Source: Arenibacter antarcticus (GTDB lineage: Bacteria; Bacteroidota; Bacteroidia; Flavobacteriales; Flavobacteriaceae). Taken from it: a stretch of 64,000 nt of DNA. Position numbers and translations under genes: made by a program. This document shows, one piece after another, positions 56,251 to 64,000 of the stretch. Below the pieces are notes generated by a model that saw only the letters and a program-made list of their open reading frames with translations, was not told the origin of the DNA and did no database searches. The stretch covers positions 4,078,001 through 4,142,000 of the forward strand of contig NZ_CP166679.1 in assembly GCF_041320605.1 (NCBI RefSeq), written 5' to 3'. The first letter of the stretch is position 1. Each line of letters opens with the position of its first letter.

Positions 56251-57401
56251 CCTTCTATATTCTCAAAGCTCTTCCAACATTGAAACATGGCTCTTGGGAC
56301 ATGAAAGCATCCTTTCCACTTACCTCCTTTTAAGGTTAGTAATGGCTTTCCTTCCCTGTTGAGATAACCGAACCATTCCCCGTTTTCAGGATCCGAAAAG
56401 TGGGACCAGGAGTAGTCGTGTACTTTTTGATACCACTCCTTTATTTCCTTGTTTCCGGTGTGTTCATAGGCTTTGGCCAAGGCCACTAGGCTTTCCAAAT
56501 GCACCCACCATAGCTTCTGGTCCCATTCTAGCTGCTGTGGGGGTTTACCCATGGCATCTAGGAAATAGTAGATTCCACCATATTCCTTATCCCAGCTGTA
56601 TTCCAAAATGTTTAAAATAACCTTGGTTGCCTTTTCTATGAGATCAGTATCGTTTCTCCGAGCTCCTATATCTATCATAAACCACATGGCCTCAATACCG
56701 TGACCTGGATTTAATAACCGACCGTTAAAACTATTACTAAGGGATCCATCTGGATTTACAAATTCATAGATAATTCCGGAATCCTTTTGTAAAAACACCT
56801 CCATTACTTCGCTTACACTGAAGTTTAAGGTTTTTTCAATTTCTTCACTATCTAACACATCTTCCAACTCCAACACTAGATTAGAGAGGATCATGGGTAA
56901 GGAGAATCCTTTAAGCGGCCTTACGTCCGTATTCTTCTCATATACTCCTTTTGAGTTGTCCTTTTTCTTTAAAATATTATAGTAGGTCTGTTTTGCCAAA
57001 GCCCTGATATCCTCATCTCCTGTTGCTTTTGCATATTGACTAAAGGCCATTGCCGCAAAGCAATCCGAAAAAATATTATACGGCTGTACCAAGGGTTTAC
57101 CTTCTTTAGTTACCGAAAAATAGAAATTTCCTTCTTTATCCATTCCATGCTCCCTGATAAAATCGATTCCAGATTTCGCTATTTCCAACCATTTTGGATT
57201 TTTCTCCACTTGGTTGTAAAGCATGGAAAACGTCCAAGCCTGTCGCCCCTGCAACCATATAAACTTATCGGTATCGAACACCTGTCCCATTTGATCTAAG
57301 CAAGTAAAATAACCTCCATTCTCTAAATCGAGGGAATGCTTTTCCCAAAATGGTAAAATATCATTTAAAAGGGTGTTTTTGTAAAGTTTCGAATTTTTCA
57401 T
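56232..57401 (-). CDS. N-acylglucosamine 2-epimerase (ManNAc to GlcNAc)
   Basis: The 389-residue protein (start ATG 57401; the frame reaches 57428) is an (alpha/alpha)6-barrel AGE-family epimerase. Blocks include [51 protein letters not shown] and [20 protein letters not shown], with the family's conserved His and Arg residues. In Bacteroides-type nan systems this epimerase converts ManNAc, released by the lyase, directly to GlcNAc without prior phosphorylation, and that fits here because no nanK or nanE gene is seen. The gene is divergent from the GntR regulator. Cellobiose 2-epimerase is related but less likely given the neighbours. Confidence 0.92.
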   Translation of the reverse strand: MKNSKLYKNTLLNDILPFWEKHSLDLENGGYFTCLDQMGQVFDTDKFIWLQGRQAWTFSMLYNQVEKNPKWLEIAKSGIDFIREHGMDKEGNFYFSVTKEGKPLVQPYNIFSDCFAAMAFSQYAKATGDEDIRALAKQTYYNILKKKDNSKGVYEKNTDVRPLKGFSLPMILSNLVLELEDVLDSEEIEKTLNFSVSEVMEVFLQKDSGIIYEFVNPDGSLSNSFNGRLLNPGHGIEAMWFMIDIGARRNDTDLIEKATKVILNILEYSWDKEYGGIYYFLDAMGKPPQQLEWDQKLWWVHLESLVALAKAYEHTGNKEIKEWYQKVHDYSWSHFSDPENGEWFGYLNREGKPLLTLKGGKWKGCFHVPRAMFQCWKSFENIEGNVLSS

Positions 57402-57408
57402 AACATTA

Positions 57409-57433
57409 ATATGTTGTACATAATACAAATTTA
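57409..57433 (-). promoter_or_regulatory. Epimerase promoter with candidate NanR operator
   Basis: The minus strand carries -7 box TAAATTTG (57433-57426), an exact TAnnTTTG match. It overlaps the palindrome TTGTA-CATAA-TACAA (57414-57428) and the 18-bp element GTATTATGTACAACATAT (57426-57409) shared with the mutarotase-symporter promoter. A repressor bound here would cover the transcription start. The box ends 24 bases before the ATG. Confidence 0.6.
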
Positions 57434-57572
57434 AATATTATTCTTATATTAGAGGGTTCTTTCTTTAAATAGTTGGCAATAAAAAATTAATTTTTTAATA
57501 TCAATAACAATATTACTTTTACGATTTGCGCTCTTGACTTCTTTCTTGTCAAAACTAAAACCTACCATAACC

Positions 57573-58292
57573 ATGAATAAACTTTCGAAATTGGAACCGT
57601 TGGAGACTTTATCCTTAGCTGATAAAGTAGAGGCGCGTTTGTTGCAATTCATTAAAGAAAACAACTTAAAGGCAGGAGATTCTATTCCCAAGGAACTAGA
57701 ATTCGCACAATCTTTAGGTGTAAGTCGCACTGTGGTAAGGGAAGCTATTTTACGCCTTCGAACCTTAGGAATAATCGAGTCAAAAAAGCACAGGGGAATG
57801 ATCTTGACCAACCCAGATATCATGCATAATTTTGAGCGCATGTTAGACCCCACTCTTTTGGCGTCGGGTACATTGAAAAATCTTTTTGAATTTCGACTGA
57901 TTATGGAAATGGGGATGGCCGACTTCCTTTATGAGCATAAAACGCAAAAGCAGATGGAGGAATTGGAAGAAATTGTAGTCTTGGAAGAAGAAACTAGTTA
58001 CAATATGAAAGTATTTACATTGGACAAAGAAATTGCATTTCATGGAAAACTCTATGAAATGTCCAATAATACTACTCTCAAAAAATTTCAAGACCTACTA
58101 CTTCCCGTTTTTGAATTTGTCCACCAAAGCGATCCCAATCTAAAAGATTACAAATATTCCAGTGGACAATTTGTAACCCACAGAATGCTATTGGACAACC
58201 TAAAAGTAGGCACACCTGAAACGTTTCGGGTTGCCATGAGAAGACATTTGGAACCGCATTTCGACAGAATATTTAAAAATGAAAAAAAATAG
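57573..58292 (+). CDS. GntR-family (FadR-type) transcriptional regulator, probable NanR
   Basis: I start at ATG 57573 (239 residues); the open frame begins at a TTG 39 bases earlier. A winged helix-turn-helix is at about residues 15-75 (LKAGDSIPKELEFAQSLGVS, RTVVREAILRLRTLGIIESK). A C-terminal FCD all-helical ligand domain follows (FEFRLIMEMGMADFLYEHKT ... HRMLLDNLKVG). FCD domains usually bind a sugar acid or related ligand, often with a metal. It sits divergently next to the epimerase gene, with palindromic sites in the gap, so control of the nan genes by sialic acid or a catabolite is likely. The NanR role is contextual. Confidence 0.88.
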   Translation: MNKLSKLEPLETLSLADKVEARLLQFIKENNLKAGDSIPKELEFAQSLGVSRTVVREAILRLRTLGIIESKKHRGMILTNPDIMHNFERMLDPTLLASGTLKNLFEFRLIMEMGMADFLYEHKTQKQMEELEEIVVLEEETSYNMKVFTLDKEIAFHGKLYEMSNNTTLKKFQDLLLPVFEFVHQSDPNLKDYKYSSGQFVTHRMLLDNLKVGTPETFRVAMRRHLEPHFDRIFKNEKK

Positions 58293-58318
58293 CGGGCATT
58301 GCCCGCTATTTTTTTTTG
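58288..58318. terminator. Bidirectional terminator between regulator and sialidase genes
   Basis: AATAGCGGGC (58288-58297) pairs perfectly with GCCCGCTATT (58301-58310) around a 3-base loop. A's precede and T's follow, so it serves both convergent transcripts. The regulator's stop codon lies inside the left arm. Confidence 0.9.
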
Positions 58319-58385
58319 CTTCTTTTCCAAAAACATCATTCTTTAAAACCATTTCTAATACCTAGCCTCAAAGAAATTCTTAAGA

Positions 58386-59522
58386 TTACTTTCTTCTTTT
58401 CTTAGAAGGCTTTTTCCATTTATCCTGACCGTCCGTCAACCATTTTAGTGAGAAACTTACATATGGGTTTTTTGTATACTCATCCTGTTCAAAAAACAAC
58501 CCTATATCCCCATTTTTTAATACCGTCATAGAAGAATAGGCAGAACTTCCTGAATATATCGTTTTTCCTTCGGTCCAACTCTTTCCTTCATCATAACTAA
58601 CACGGACTGTCATATTCATTCTCCCTTTTTCCATTTTCGCATTTGAGAAAAGTAGGCGATTTTTCTTAAATCCGTCCTCAATGGCGGTATATCTAATAAT
58701 ACTGGCATTACAACCAGGATCAATAAGATCTGGTTCTTCAGTAGTAGTCCACGATTTTCCCTTATCCGAAGAACGGTGCACATAACGCATCCCCGCCTTG
58801 TTTACACGGGCATTAATCATCAAAGTCCCATCGGCCAGTTCAATCACTTTTGATTCATCTGCCGGTTGGATAGGTGTGTCTATTAAATACCAAGATTTCC
58901 CATGGTCATCACTGGCAAAAAGATGGAGTCCACTATTAAGATTTACCATAGTATGTAATAATTTACCGCTTCTGGTCTGGATTCCACGTCCTGAGGTGAT
59001 GAATTTAAAGTCGTTATGCCATTCTTCCTTGGCTATCTGACTGGTAATATCTTCTGGTTGTGTCCATGTTTTTCCATTATCGGAACTTTTAACCACTTGA
59101 AAATAGTAGACATCCTTTTCCTTATCCAAGTCCATATAATTATAGAACATAATTATTTCCTTAGTGTCTCGGTCTACGATCATTGAGGGGTCGGAGGCGG
59201 ACTGTCCATACGGCAAATCCACTACTGTTTCCATATCGCTCCAAGTCTTCCCATTGTCGCTACTCCTTTTGATTACAATATTGATATCCTTGCTCCATTT
59301 AAGGTCACCACAACCGGGTACCCTTTCGTCTATAGCAGCAATAAGATCGCCATTGGGAGCGGTAACAATTGCCGGAATTCTAAAACAGGCTACTCCTTCT
59401 ACCTCTGCAGCATTAAAAAGGTCTTGATAAACTATTACCCCATCTGCAATTTCATGTTTCTCCGTCTGTCCGCTTAGGACCATGCTGCTACATATTAACA
59501 GCCCAATAAAAAAATTTCTCAT
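58386..59522 (-). CDS. nanH: Exo-alpha-sialidase (GH33)
   Basis: After a signal peptide (to ~residue 20) the catalytic six-bladed propeller has the FRIP motif with Arg48 (CFRIPAIVTAPNGDLIAAID), the first of the arginine triad. Five Asp-box motifs are visible: SSDNGKTW twice, SDDHGKSW, SSDKGKSW and SYDEGKSW. Length 378 fits a single catalytic domain with no carbohydrate-binding module. It releases terminal sialic acid from glycoconjugates in the periplasm or outside. The signal has no clear lipobox Cys. It is the last gene of the run from the lyase to here and is closed by a strong terminator. Confidence 0.93.
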   Translation of the reverse strand: MRNFFIGLLICSSMVLSGQTEKHEIADGVIVYQDLFNAAEVEGVACFRIPAIVTAPNGDLIAAIDERVPGCGDLKWSKDINIVIKRSSDNGKTWSDMETVVDLPYGQSASDPSMIVDRDTKEIIMFYNYMDLDKEKDVYYFQVVKSSDNGKTWTQPEDITSQIAKEEWHNDFKFITSGRGIQTRSGKLLHTMVNLNSGLHLFASDDHGKSWYLIDTPIQPADESKVIELADGTLMINARVNKAGMRYVHRSSDKGKSWTTTEEPDLIDPGCNASIIRYTAIEDGFKKNRLLFSNAKMEKGRMNMTVRVSYDEGKSWTEGKTIYSGSSAYSSMTVLKNGDIGLFFEQDEYTKNPYVSFSLKWLTDGQDKWKKPSKKRRK

Positions 59523-59532
59523 TTTCTGTTTA

Positions 59533-59667
59533 TTAAATTATAATTATTCTACTCTTATCTAGCTTAGCAGTTTCCAATAAATTATCCGAGGAATACACCA
59601 TAGGCACCCTTAAGCCCTCCTCAATAATTTCCCTTAATTTATTACAATACCATTTTGAATTACTCAT
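59533..59667 (-). CDS. Possible 44-residue small protein filling the creatininase-sialidase gap
   Basis: An ATG (59667) overlaps the end of the creatininase-family gene by eight bases (ATGAGTAA arrangement), and the frame ends 10 bases before the sialidase start. The peptide begins MSNSKWYCNKLREIIEEGLR and ends DKSRIIII; it has no match I know. The exact fit into the gap favours a translated, coupled gene, but its small size and AT-rich tail mean it may be chance or a gene remnant. Confidence 0.35.
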   Translation of the reverse strand: MSNSKWYCNKLREIIEEGLRVPMVYSSDNLLETAKLDKSRIIII

Positions 59668-60436
59668 ACATATCATTGAGATCCGTTTGGGACAGCGATT
59701 TAAAAAATTCGCCAATAGTTTTGGCAGAAGCCTCAAAGAACTGTTTCCCTTTTTCTGCGGTCGACAATTCTGGATTTCCAACACCGGTATCTTCGGTTAC
59801 TTGTGTCCATTTGCGTTGAGAAGACACCCAGCCTTCCTTTAATCCTTTAATTTTAAAGGTTTTGGCCGCTCCAGATCCTGCCTCTTGCAAATTCAAAACC
59901 CATTCTGGGGTTAAATGCATCACTACCGAAGTTTCCAATTCCCCGGCGTGATCTCCAGGTTCGTTAAAATAAGGTTTGGGATCCGTGCTAGTCCACCAAT
60001 TTAAGGAGCAAATAAACACCTTTGGAAACTCTAAGCTCAATTCCCTTATAAATTGTTTAAAGTGATTTCCCCCATGGCCGTTCACTATGACCAGCTTCTG
60101 AATGTTGTGGGCATTCAACACCTGAACCACATCCCTTAAGACCGCATATTGTGTGCTAGGGCTCATATTCATACAAAGCTTAACATCCATCTGCCCAGTA
60201 TTCACCCCAAACGGGATAGTTGGCAACACCACCACTTTCGATCCATTTTCCCAAGCTTGTTTTGCCGCTTCCACCGCTATATTCTCGGCCAATATATTAT
60301 CTGTTGCGTATGGTAAGTGATAATTATGCGCCTCTGTTGCCCCCCATGGTAAGACTGCAACTTGGTAAGCGATCTCCTTAACGGATTTCCAATTGTTTTC
60401 TGACAATACATAAGGTCTTATATTCTGCTGCTTCAT
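59660..60436 (-). CDS. Creatininase-family amidohydrolase of unknown substrate
   Basis: I take ATG 60436, which overlaps the upstream esterase stop by four bases (ATGA), as in coupled genes; the frame also allows 60466. Creatininase-type metal ligands are visible: Glu35 and His37 in LPWGATEAHNYHLPYATDN and the following Asp46. VIVNGHGGNHFKQF and DHAGELETSVVM follow downstream. Family members hydrolyse amide or cyclic amide bonds (creatinine, formamidopyrimidine) with two metals. No signal peptide is seen, so it is cytosolic. Its place in a sialic acid operon suggests it acts on a modified sugar or lactam, but that is a guess. Confidence 0.85.
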   Translation of the reverse strand: MKQQNIRPYVLSENNWKSVKEIAYQVAVLPWGATEAHNYHLPYATDNILAENIAVEAAKQAWENGSKVVVLPTIPFGVNTGQMDVKLCMNMSPSTQYAVLRDVVQVLNAHNIQKLVIVNGHGGNHFKQFIRELSLEFPKVFICSLNWWTSTDPKPYFNEPGDHAGELETSVVMHLTPEWVLNLQEAGSGAAKTFKIKGLKEGWVSSQRKWTQVTEDTGVGNPELSTAEKGKQFFEASAKTIGEFFKSLSQTDLNDMYE

Positions 60437-61086
60437 CTCATATAGTTTTTTAATACCCTTTTCCATTTTTGATATCCCTTCTTATTCAAATGCAAACCGT
60501 CATCGGTATATCTCGGCTTCAACACTCCTTTTGAGTTGCTGAAGTTTTTATGGAGGTCTATAAAAGTGATATTCATCCTTTTAGAAAGTTCGCTCAACAC
60601 CCTATTCACGGAGACGATTAATTGCTGATTCTTTTTATGTCCTGAAAATTTATCACCTACCGCAGGATTTACTGGAAGGATATTTTGTAAAAATAATTCT
60701 GTGTTCTCTGATTCATTTTTTATTTCTTGCAAAATGGATGCCACATGATCTACCACATACGATTCCGTCTCTCCCCTGGCAAGATCATTGGTCCCGATCA
60801 GTAGGAATATTTTTTGGGGCTGGGAGGAGATTACTTCCGATAGCCTATTGAGAATGCCAGCTGTTACATCCCCGCTTATCCCCCTATTCACTACATTTTT
60901 ATTTGGGAACAAAGCCTCCCAATTCCCTCCTTCAGTGATACTGTTCCCTAAAAATATTATTTCATCCTCGGTATCCGGTGCCGCTTCAAATTGTGCCTTT
61001 CGTTGATAGTAATGGTCAGAAAAAGTCTGTGCTTCCAAATTTAAACACACCAACATCAATCCTAAAAAAAAGAATAATCGTTTCAT
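60433..61086 (-). CDS. SGNH/GDSL hydrolase, probable sialate O-acetylesterase
   Basis: A signal peptide (to Gln20) precedes an SGNH hydrolase domain. The four blocks are IIFLGNSITEGG (nucleophile Ser49), VNRGISGD, LLIGTNDLARGE and DDGLHLNKKGY with the catalytic Asp-x-x-His pair. Such enzymes remove O-acetyl groups from sugars; in nan clusters of Bacteroidota the comparable gene (NanS) de-O-acetylates sialic acid so sialidase can act. It lies 13 bases after the GH20 gene and overlaps the creatininase gene by four bases. Substrate inferred from position. Confidence 0.85.
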   Translation of the reverse strand: MKRLFFFLGLMLVCLNLEAQTFSDHYYQRKAQFEAAPDTEDEIIFLGNSITEGGNWEALFPNKNVVNRGISGDVTAGILNRLSEVISSQPQKIFLLIGTNDLARGETESYVVDHVASILQEIKNESENTELFLQNILPVNPAVGDKFSGHKKNQQLIVSVNRVLSELSKRMNITFIDLHKNFSNSKGVLKPRYTDDGLHLNKKGYQKWKRVLKNYMR

Positions 61087-61099
61087 ACCGTTATATCAT

Positions 61100-63151
61100 T
61101 TAAAAAGAGGGGTCAAATTTTAAATCCATTACTTCCCTCACATTACTACCATCTAGTGTTACTGGTATAAAGGTATACATCCATTTCCAGGAATTCCCTC
61201 CATGTGGAATCTTAAGCAAAATCGTATTCCATCCCTTATTTAAATTTATTAGGGCAGGCTCCCTATAAAAATAATCCTCATCCACAAAAGGAATTTCATC
61301 CGTGTTTACCGCAAAACTTGGCTGTTTCCAAACTGGAGGCAAGACTTCTTTCTTGTTCACCCAAGCCTTAGGCTCGGTTGTGTGCCACTGCCCTAATTTA
61401 GGAGCTGGGCCTCCCCTTCTACCTCCAGACCTAGACCAACCGTAGAACCCTACCCAAAATGTCTGTTCCCTTGCCTCTGGGGAATAAATTTTGGTATGCG
61501 CATAGTAGGTACCCGATTTCGCATCGGTTATTGCAGGAAAACCAAAAAAATGCCTCAAATGTACGGTAGCCCCAACTGGACTATCGTCCCATGTGTACTC
61601 TTTGCCATCTACCGAATAAGAAGGTGCAAGTTCCTTTTCAACTGGAAATGCGGCCGAAAAGTCTCCCTTATGGTCAAAAGGGCCAATCACTTTCCAAAAA
61701 GCATTTGTTTGCTCAACATAGGGAAATTCCTTGTCCTTAAAGAACAGATCCCTATGTTCTAAAACCTTTTGTTCAAAATTCCTAAACCTCTTAAACTCCT
61801 CCGTATTTTTCGGTGGGAGCTTGGCCCAATACTCGGGATAATTTTTCTCCCTTCCCTTCCAAATGGCATCAGAATAAAAAACTATTGAAGGATAAATCGG
61901 GTTCTGTTTTAATATATCACGTTCCTCCGCTACATTATTGTCTGGCCAAGCACAAAGTATACCGCCCAACGCCAAGGAATCTCCAGCAGACTGTCTACAG
62001 GGTTGCTGAAAAAACAAGCGTGCCATCCCAGCAAAAGGGTCCAAATGATTGATGTAATTAGCTCTAGAATCTATAAATCGGTGACCCTCGCGAACTTCAT
62101 GCTGGGCCCAAAGTTGATTAATGGAAGTGGCATCTTCTTCAATGACAATACCTTCTTTCCATACTATTAGTTCCCGACCCTTATTTTTAATGTGATCCAT
62201 TAGGGTGAGGATCATCTCATCCTCCACATATTCGGGTGCATTCCTTACTTCATCGGTTCCGATATGGATATACGGCATTTCTTCAGCATCCGCAAGTCCC
62301 ATCAGCTCCTCAAATAGATCTATGAGAATGGGCAGTACCCTTTCATCTTTCATGCTAGTAAACCCAAAAGCCTTTCTAAAGGCAACGGTATGTCCTGGAA
62401 TATCAAATTCAGGGATCAGGGTTATTTGGCGCTCCTTACAGTAGGCCACTATTTCCTTAAAATCCTCTTGGGTATAATATTTACCTACATGACGGCTAAA
62501 AGTTTTGTCCGAATGTAATTCTGGATACAATTTACTTTCCAAGCGCCATCCCGGATCATCGGTCAAATGCCAATGAAAAATATTGTATTTGTACTGGGCT
62601 AGGATATCCAATTGTTCCTTAAGTTGATCCACACTTTGGATATTTCGCCCGGTATCGTGCATAAAACCACGTATCTTAAAGGCTGGCCAATCATTTATAT
62701 CCAATTGTGGTAGGCTCCAGTGTCCTCCTTCCCTCCTTAATAGCTGGCCCAAAGTCTGTAGCCCGTAGTAAGCACCCTTTATAGTGTGGGCAGCAAGGGT
62801 CACCTTTTTATCGATACTTAAAGTATACCCTTCCTTATTGGGAATTTTTTTGTCCAGTAATATTTCGACACTAAAGCCTTTGGAATCGGACCACAATCCC
62901 TCCTTACCTAACACTTTTTGTGGCTGCAGACCAACCGCTATAAAATCATTGTTACTAATATTTAAGGCAGAAAACGAAACCTCTTTATTCCCATAAGTTA
63001 ATTCCTGCGGAGTCGGAATTATGGGATATTTCATAGAGAGCCCATTTGATTTCTCCTGAGAATTAGCACTCAGTGCAAAAAAGGCCAAAAACAAGATGGA
63101 TACTCCTATCTTAAAACTTTGAAAATATTTTTTTTTGATTATAGTTTCCAT
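61100..63151 (-). CDS. Beta-N-acetylhexosaminidase (GH20)
   Basis: I start at ATG 63151 (683 residues) because it yields a proper signal peptide; the frame reaches 63244. A GH20b domain (~42-155) precedes the barrel, which starts FKIRGFMHDTGRNIQSVDQL. FHWHLTDDPGWRLE near 192-205 and HIGTDEV with Asp300-Glu301 (the acid/base pair of substrate-assisted catalysis) are clear. The last ~190 residues form an extra beta-rich C-terminal part (SGTYYAHTKIYSPEAREQTF, NLNKGWNTILLKIPHGGNSW) that may bind carbohydrate. It removes terminal beta-GlcNAc or GalNAc, exposed after sialidase, sulfatase and galactosidase action. The esterase gene follows 13 bases later. Confidence 0.93.
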   Translation of the reverse strand: METIIKKKYFQSFKIGVSILFLAFFALSANSQEKSNGLSMKYPIIPTPQELTYGNKEVSFSALNISNNDFIAVGLQPQKVLGKEGLWSDSKGFSVEILLDKKIPNKEGYTLSIDKKVTLAAHTIKGAYYGLQTLGQLLRREGGHWSLPQLDINDWPAFKIRGFMHDTGRNIQSVDQLKEQLDILAQYKYNIFHWHLTDDPGWRLESKLYPELHSDKTFSRHVGKYYTQEDFKEIVAYCKERQITLIPEFDIPGHTVAFRKAFGFTSMKDERVLPILIDLFEELMGLADAEEMPYIHIGTDEVRNAPEYVEDEMILTLMDHIKNKGRELIVWKEGIVIEEDATSINQLWAQHEVREGHRFIDSRANYINHLDPFAGMARLFFQQPCRQSAGDSLALGGILCAWPDNNVAEERDILKQNPIYPSIVFYSDAIWKGREKNYPEYWAKLPPKNTEEFKRFRNFEQKVLEHRDLFFKDKEFPYVEQTNAFWKVIGPFDHKGDFSAAFPVEKELAPSYSVDGKEYTWDDSPVGATVHLRHFFGFPAITDAKSGTYYAHTKIYSPEAREQTFWVGFYGWSRSGGRRGGPAPKLGQWHTTEPKAWVNKKEVLPPVWKQPSFAVNTDEIPFVDEDYFYREPALINLNKGWNTILLKIPHGGNSWKWMYTFIPVTLDGSNVREVMDLKFDPSF

Positions 63152-63360
63152 GCCTATTTTTAATGTTGAACAAAAGGTAAACATAATTTGAAAAATACTA
63201 ATCCGCCAAATTGGTAAAAGTAGCTGCCGGAATCTCAGCAACATGAGTTAAATTCCCATTGGCATAGGAACTGTAAACAAACAATTCTCAATTTAATACT
63301 GATAAATTATTCATCTTCAACTAGGAGTGGACTCCAAACTAACTAGGAATCTTACCTCCT

Positions 63361-64000
63361 CTATGTTTTACTTAAATAAGGTGTTACTCCCAAAGCGTCC
63401 AATTCAGTTTTGGCCTCCTCTATTTGAGCATCGGTAAGTGTAGTATGTGGAAATCTACTAGGACCAAGATCTACACCCAGTGCCCTCATAAATGACTTTG
63501 CCGCACCGTTAAATCCGCCTTTAGCATTTAGTACATCCACAAATTTCATGGATTTCTGCTGAAGGTCTGCAGCCAACTTATGATTGTTGTTATTAAAAGC
63601 CTCGACTATTGCCAAGTACAAGGGGGCTAAATGATTATAGGTACTCCCTACCCAACCATCTGCGCCAAAAGGCAGGCTGGAAAGAAAAACTTCATCAAAT
63701 CCAAATAAAATATTAGCGGAACCATTGTTAAATTCCTTGGAATACTTATAGTCGATTAGGTTATTGTTGGTAAACTTTATACCTGCCAAATTTGGAATCT
63801 GTGGGGTGGCCAGTTCCAAAAACTCGACCATATTGAAATTTGCCCCTGTCAATACAGGAATATGGTAATAGAAAAATGGGGTATTGGGGGCACATGCGGC
63901 AATTTCCTTGCAATACTCCACCAATTTATGAATATTAGAGAGTCTAAAGTAGTAGGGAGCAAGTGCGGCAATACCGTCTACCTTATCTGCAGCATGCCTA
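63361..64000 (-). CDS. nanA: N-acetylneuraminate lyase, C-terminal part (runs off the right edge)
   Basis: The frame is open to the window edge, so the gene start lies beyond 64000; translation there reads DGIAALAPYYFRLSNIHKLV before the part at 63924. The DapA-type barrel shows the active-site Tyr in FFYYHIPVLTG and the Schiff-base Lys in AGIKFTNNNLIDYKYS, where KFT is typical of the sialic acid lyase branch; GADGWVGSTYN also fits. The enzyme splits Neu5Ac to pyruvate and ManNAc, which the epimerase at 56232 then uses. It is 210 bases before the GH20 gene on the same strand and may be co-transcribed. Confidence 0.92.
   Translation of the reverse strand, partial: RHAADKVDGIAALAPYYFRLSNIHKLVEYCKEIAACAPNTPFFYYHIPVLTGANFNMVEFLELATPQIPNLAGIKFTNNNLIDYKYSKEFNNGSANILFGFDEVFLSSLPFGADGWVGSTYNHLAPLYLAIVEAFNNNNHKLAADLQQKSMKFVDVLNAKGGFNGAAKSFMRALGVDLGPSRFPHTTLTDAQIEEAKTELDALGVTPYLSKT

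Overview
The window is about 64 kb of AT-rich chromosomal DNA from a member of the Bacteroidota, most likely a marine Flavobacteriaceae. The evidence is a SusC/SusD pair, a Reg_prop/Y_Y_Y sensor, many lipoproteins with short Bacteroidota-type lipoboxes, TAnnTTTG-type -7 promoter boxes, sulfatases and many Na+/H+ antiporters. The genus cannot be named from what is visible. I see no rRNA, tRNA, CRISPR array, insertion sequence or phage gene.

Layout. (1) 1-4258: glycerol catabolism, with glpD-glpK-glpF on the minus strand (glpF runs off the left edge) and a divergent DeoR-type regulator. (2) 4562-14762: housekeeping genes, namely a CPA2 antiporter with a cytosolic stress-protein-like tail, a 54-residue membrane peptide missed by length cut-offs, nicotinate phosphoribosyltransferase, an NlpE-like lipoprotein, an ArnT-like glycosyltransferase, an aspartate dehydrogenase-like enzyme, an acyl-CoA dehydrogenase and a lone receiver-domain protein. 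(3) 15186-19052: maltose uptake and phosphorolysis (MFS transporter and GH65 maltose phosphorylase). (4) 19203-23388: CPA1 antiporter, ClC chloride channel or exchanger, and MscS channel. (5) 23432-32350: an RND efflux operon headed by a GbsR/MarR-like regulator, an EamA exporter, a double META-domain lipoprotein and a second, paralogous GbsR/MarR-like regulator. (6) 32489-41043: a Gre factor, a YqhA-like protein, an aldehyde dehydrogenase with an AraC regulator, a CynX-type MFS transporter, a sulfatase and NhaA.

(7) 41526-64000 is the most interesting part: a host-glycan (sialoglycan) utilisation locus. It holds a GH27 enzyme, a probable GlcNAc-6-sulfatase, SusD, SusC and a membrane-anchored Y_Y_Y/LuxR regulator. 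These are followed by a sialic acid (nan) block: a kelch mutarotase fused to an SSS symporter, N-acylglucosamine 2-epimerase, a GntR regulator, a GH33 sialidase, a creatininase-family amidohydrolase, an SGNH esterase, a GH20 hexosaminidase and N-acetylneuraminate lyase (cut by the right edge). The inferred flow is: sulfatase, sialidase, esterase, GH20 and GH27 strip the glycan outside the cytoplasm; SusC/D imports fragments; the mutarotase-symporter moves Neu5Ac into the cytoplasm; the lyase makes ManNAc plus pyruvate; and the epimerase makes GlcNAc. No nanK, nagA or nagB is present in the window.

The regulatory DNA holds several signals that gene annotation would miss. Three promoters around the two GbsR-like regulators share one module: an 18-bp GTT-N12-AAC palindrome placed 6-7 bp from the -7 box. 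An 18-bp element shared by the epimerase and mutarotase-symporter promoters looks like a NanR operator. Three helically phased TTACAT repeats lie between SusC and its divergent regulator. A perfect 24-bp palindrome lies over the acyl-CoA dehydrogenase promoter. A run of eight degenerate TACTNNN heptamers overlaps the 3' end of the epimerase gene.
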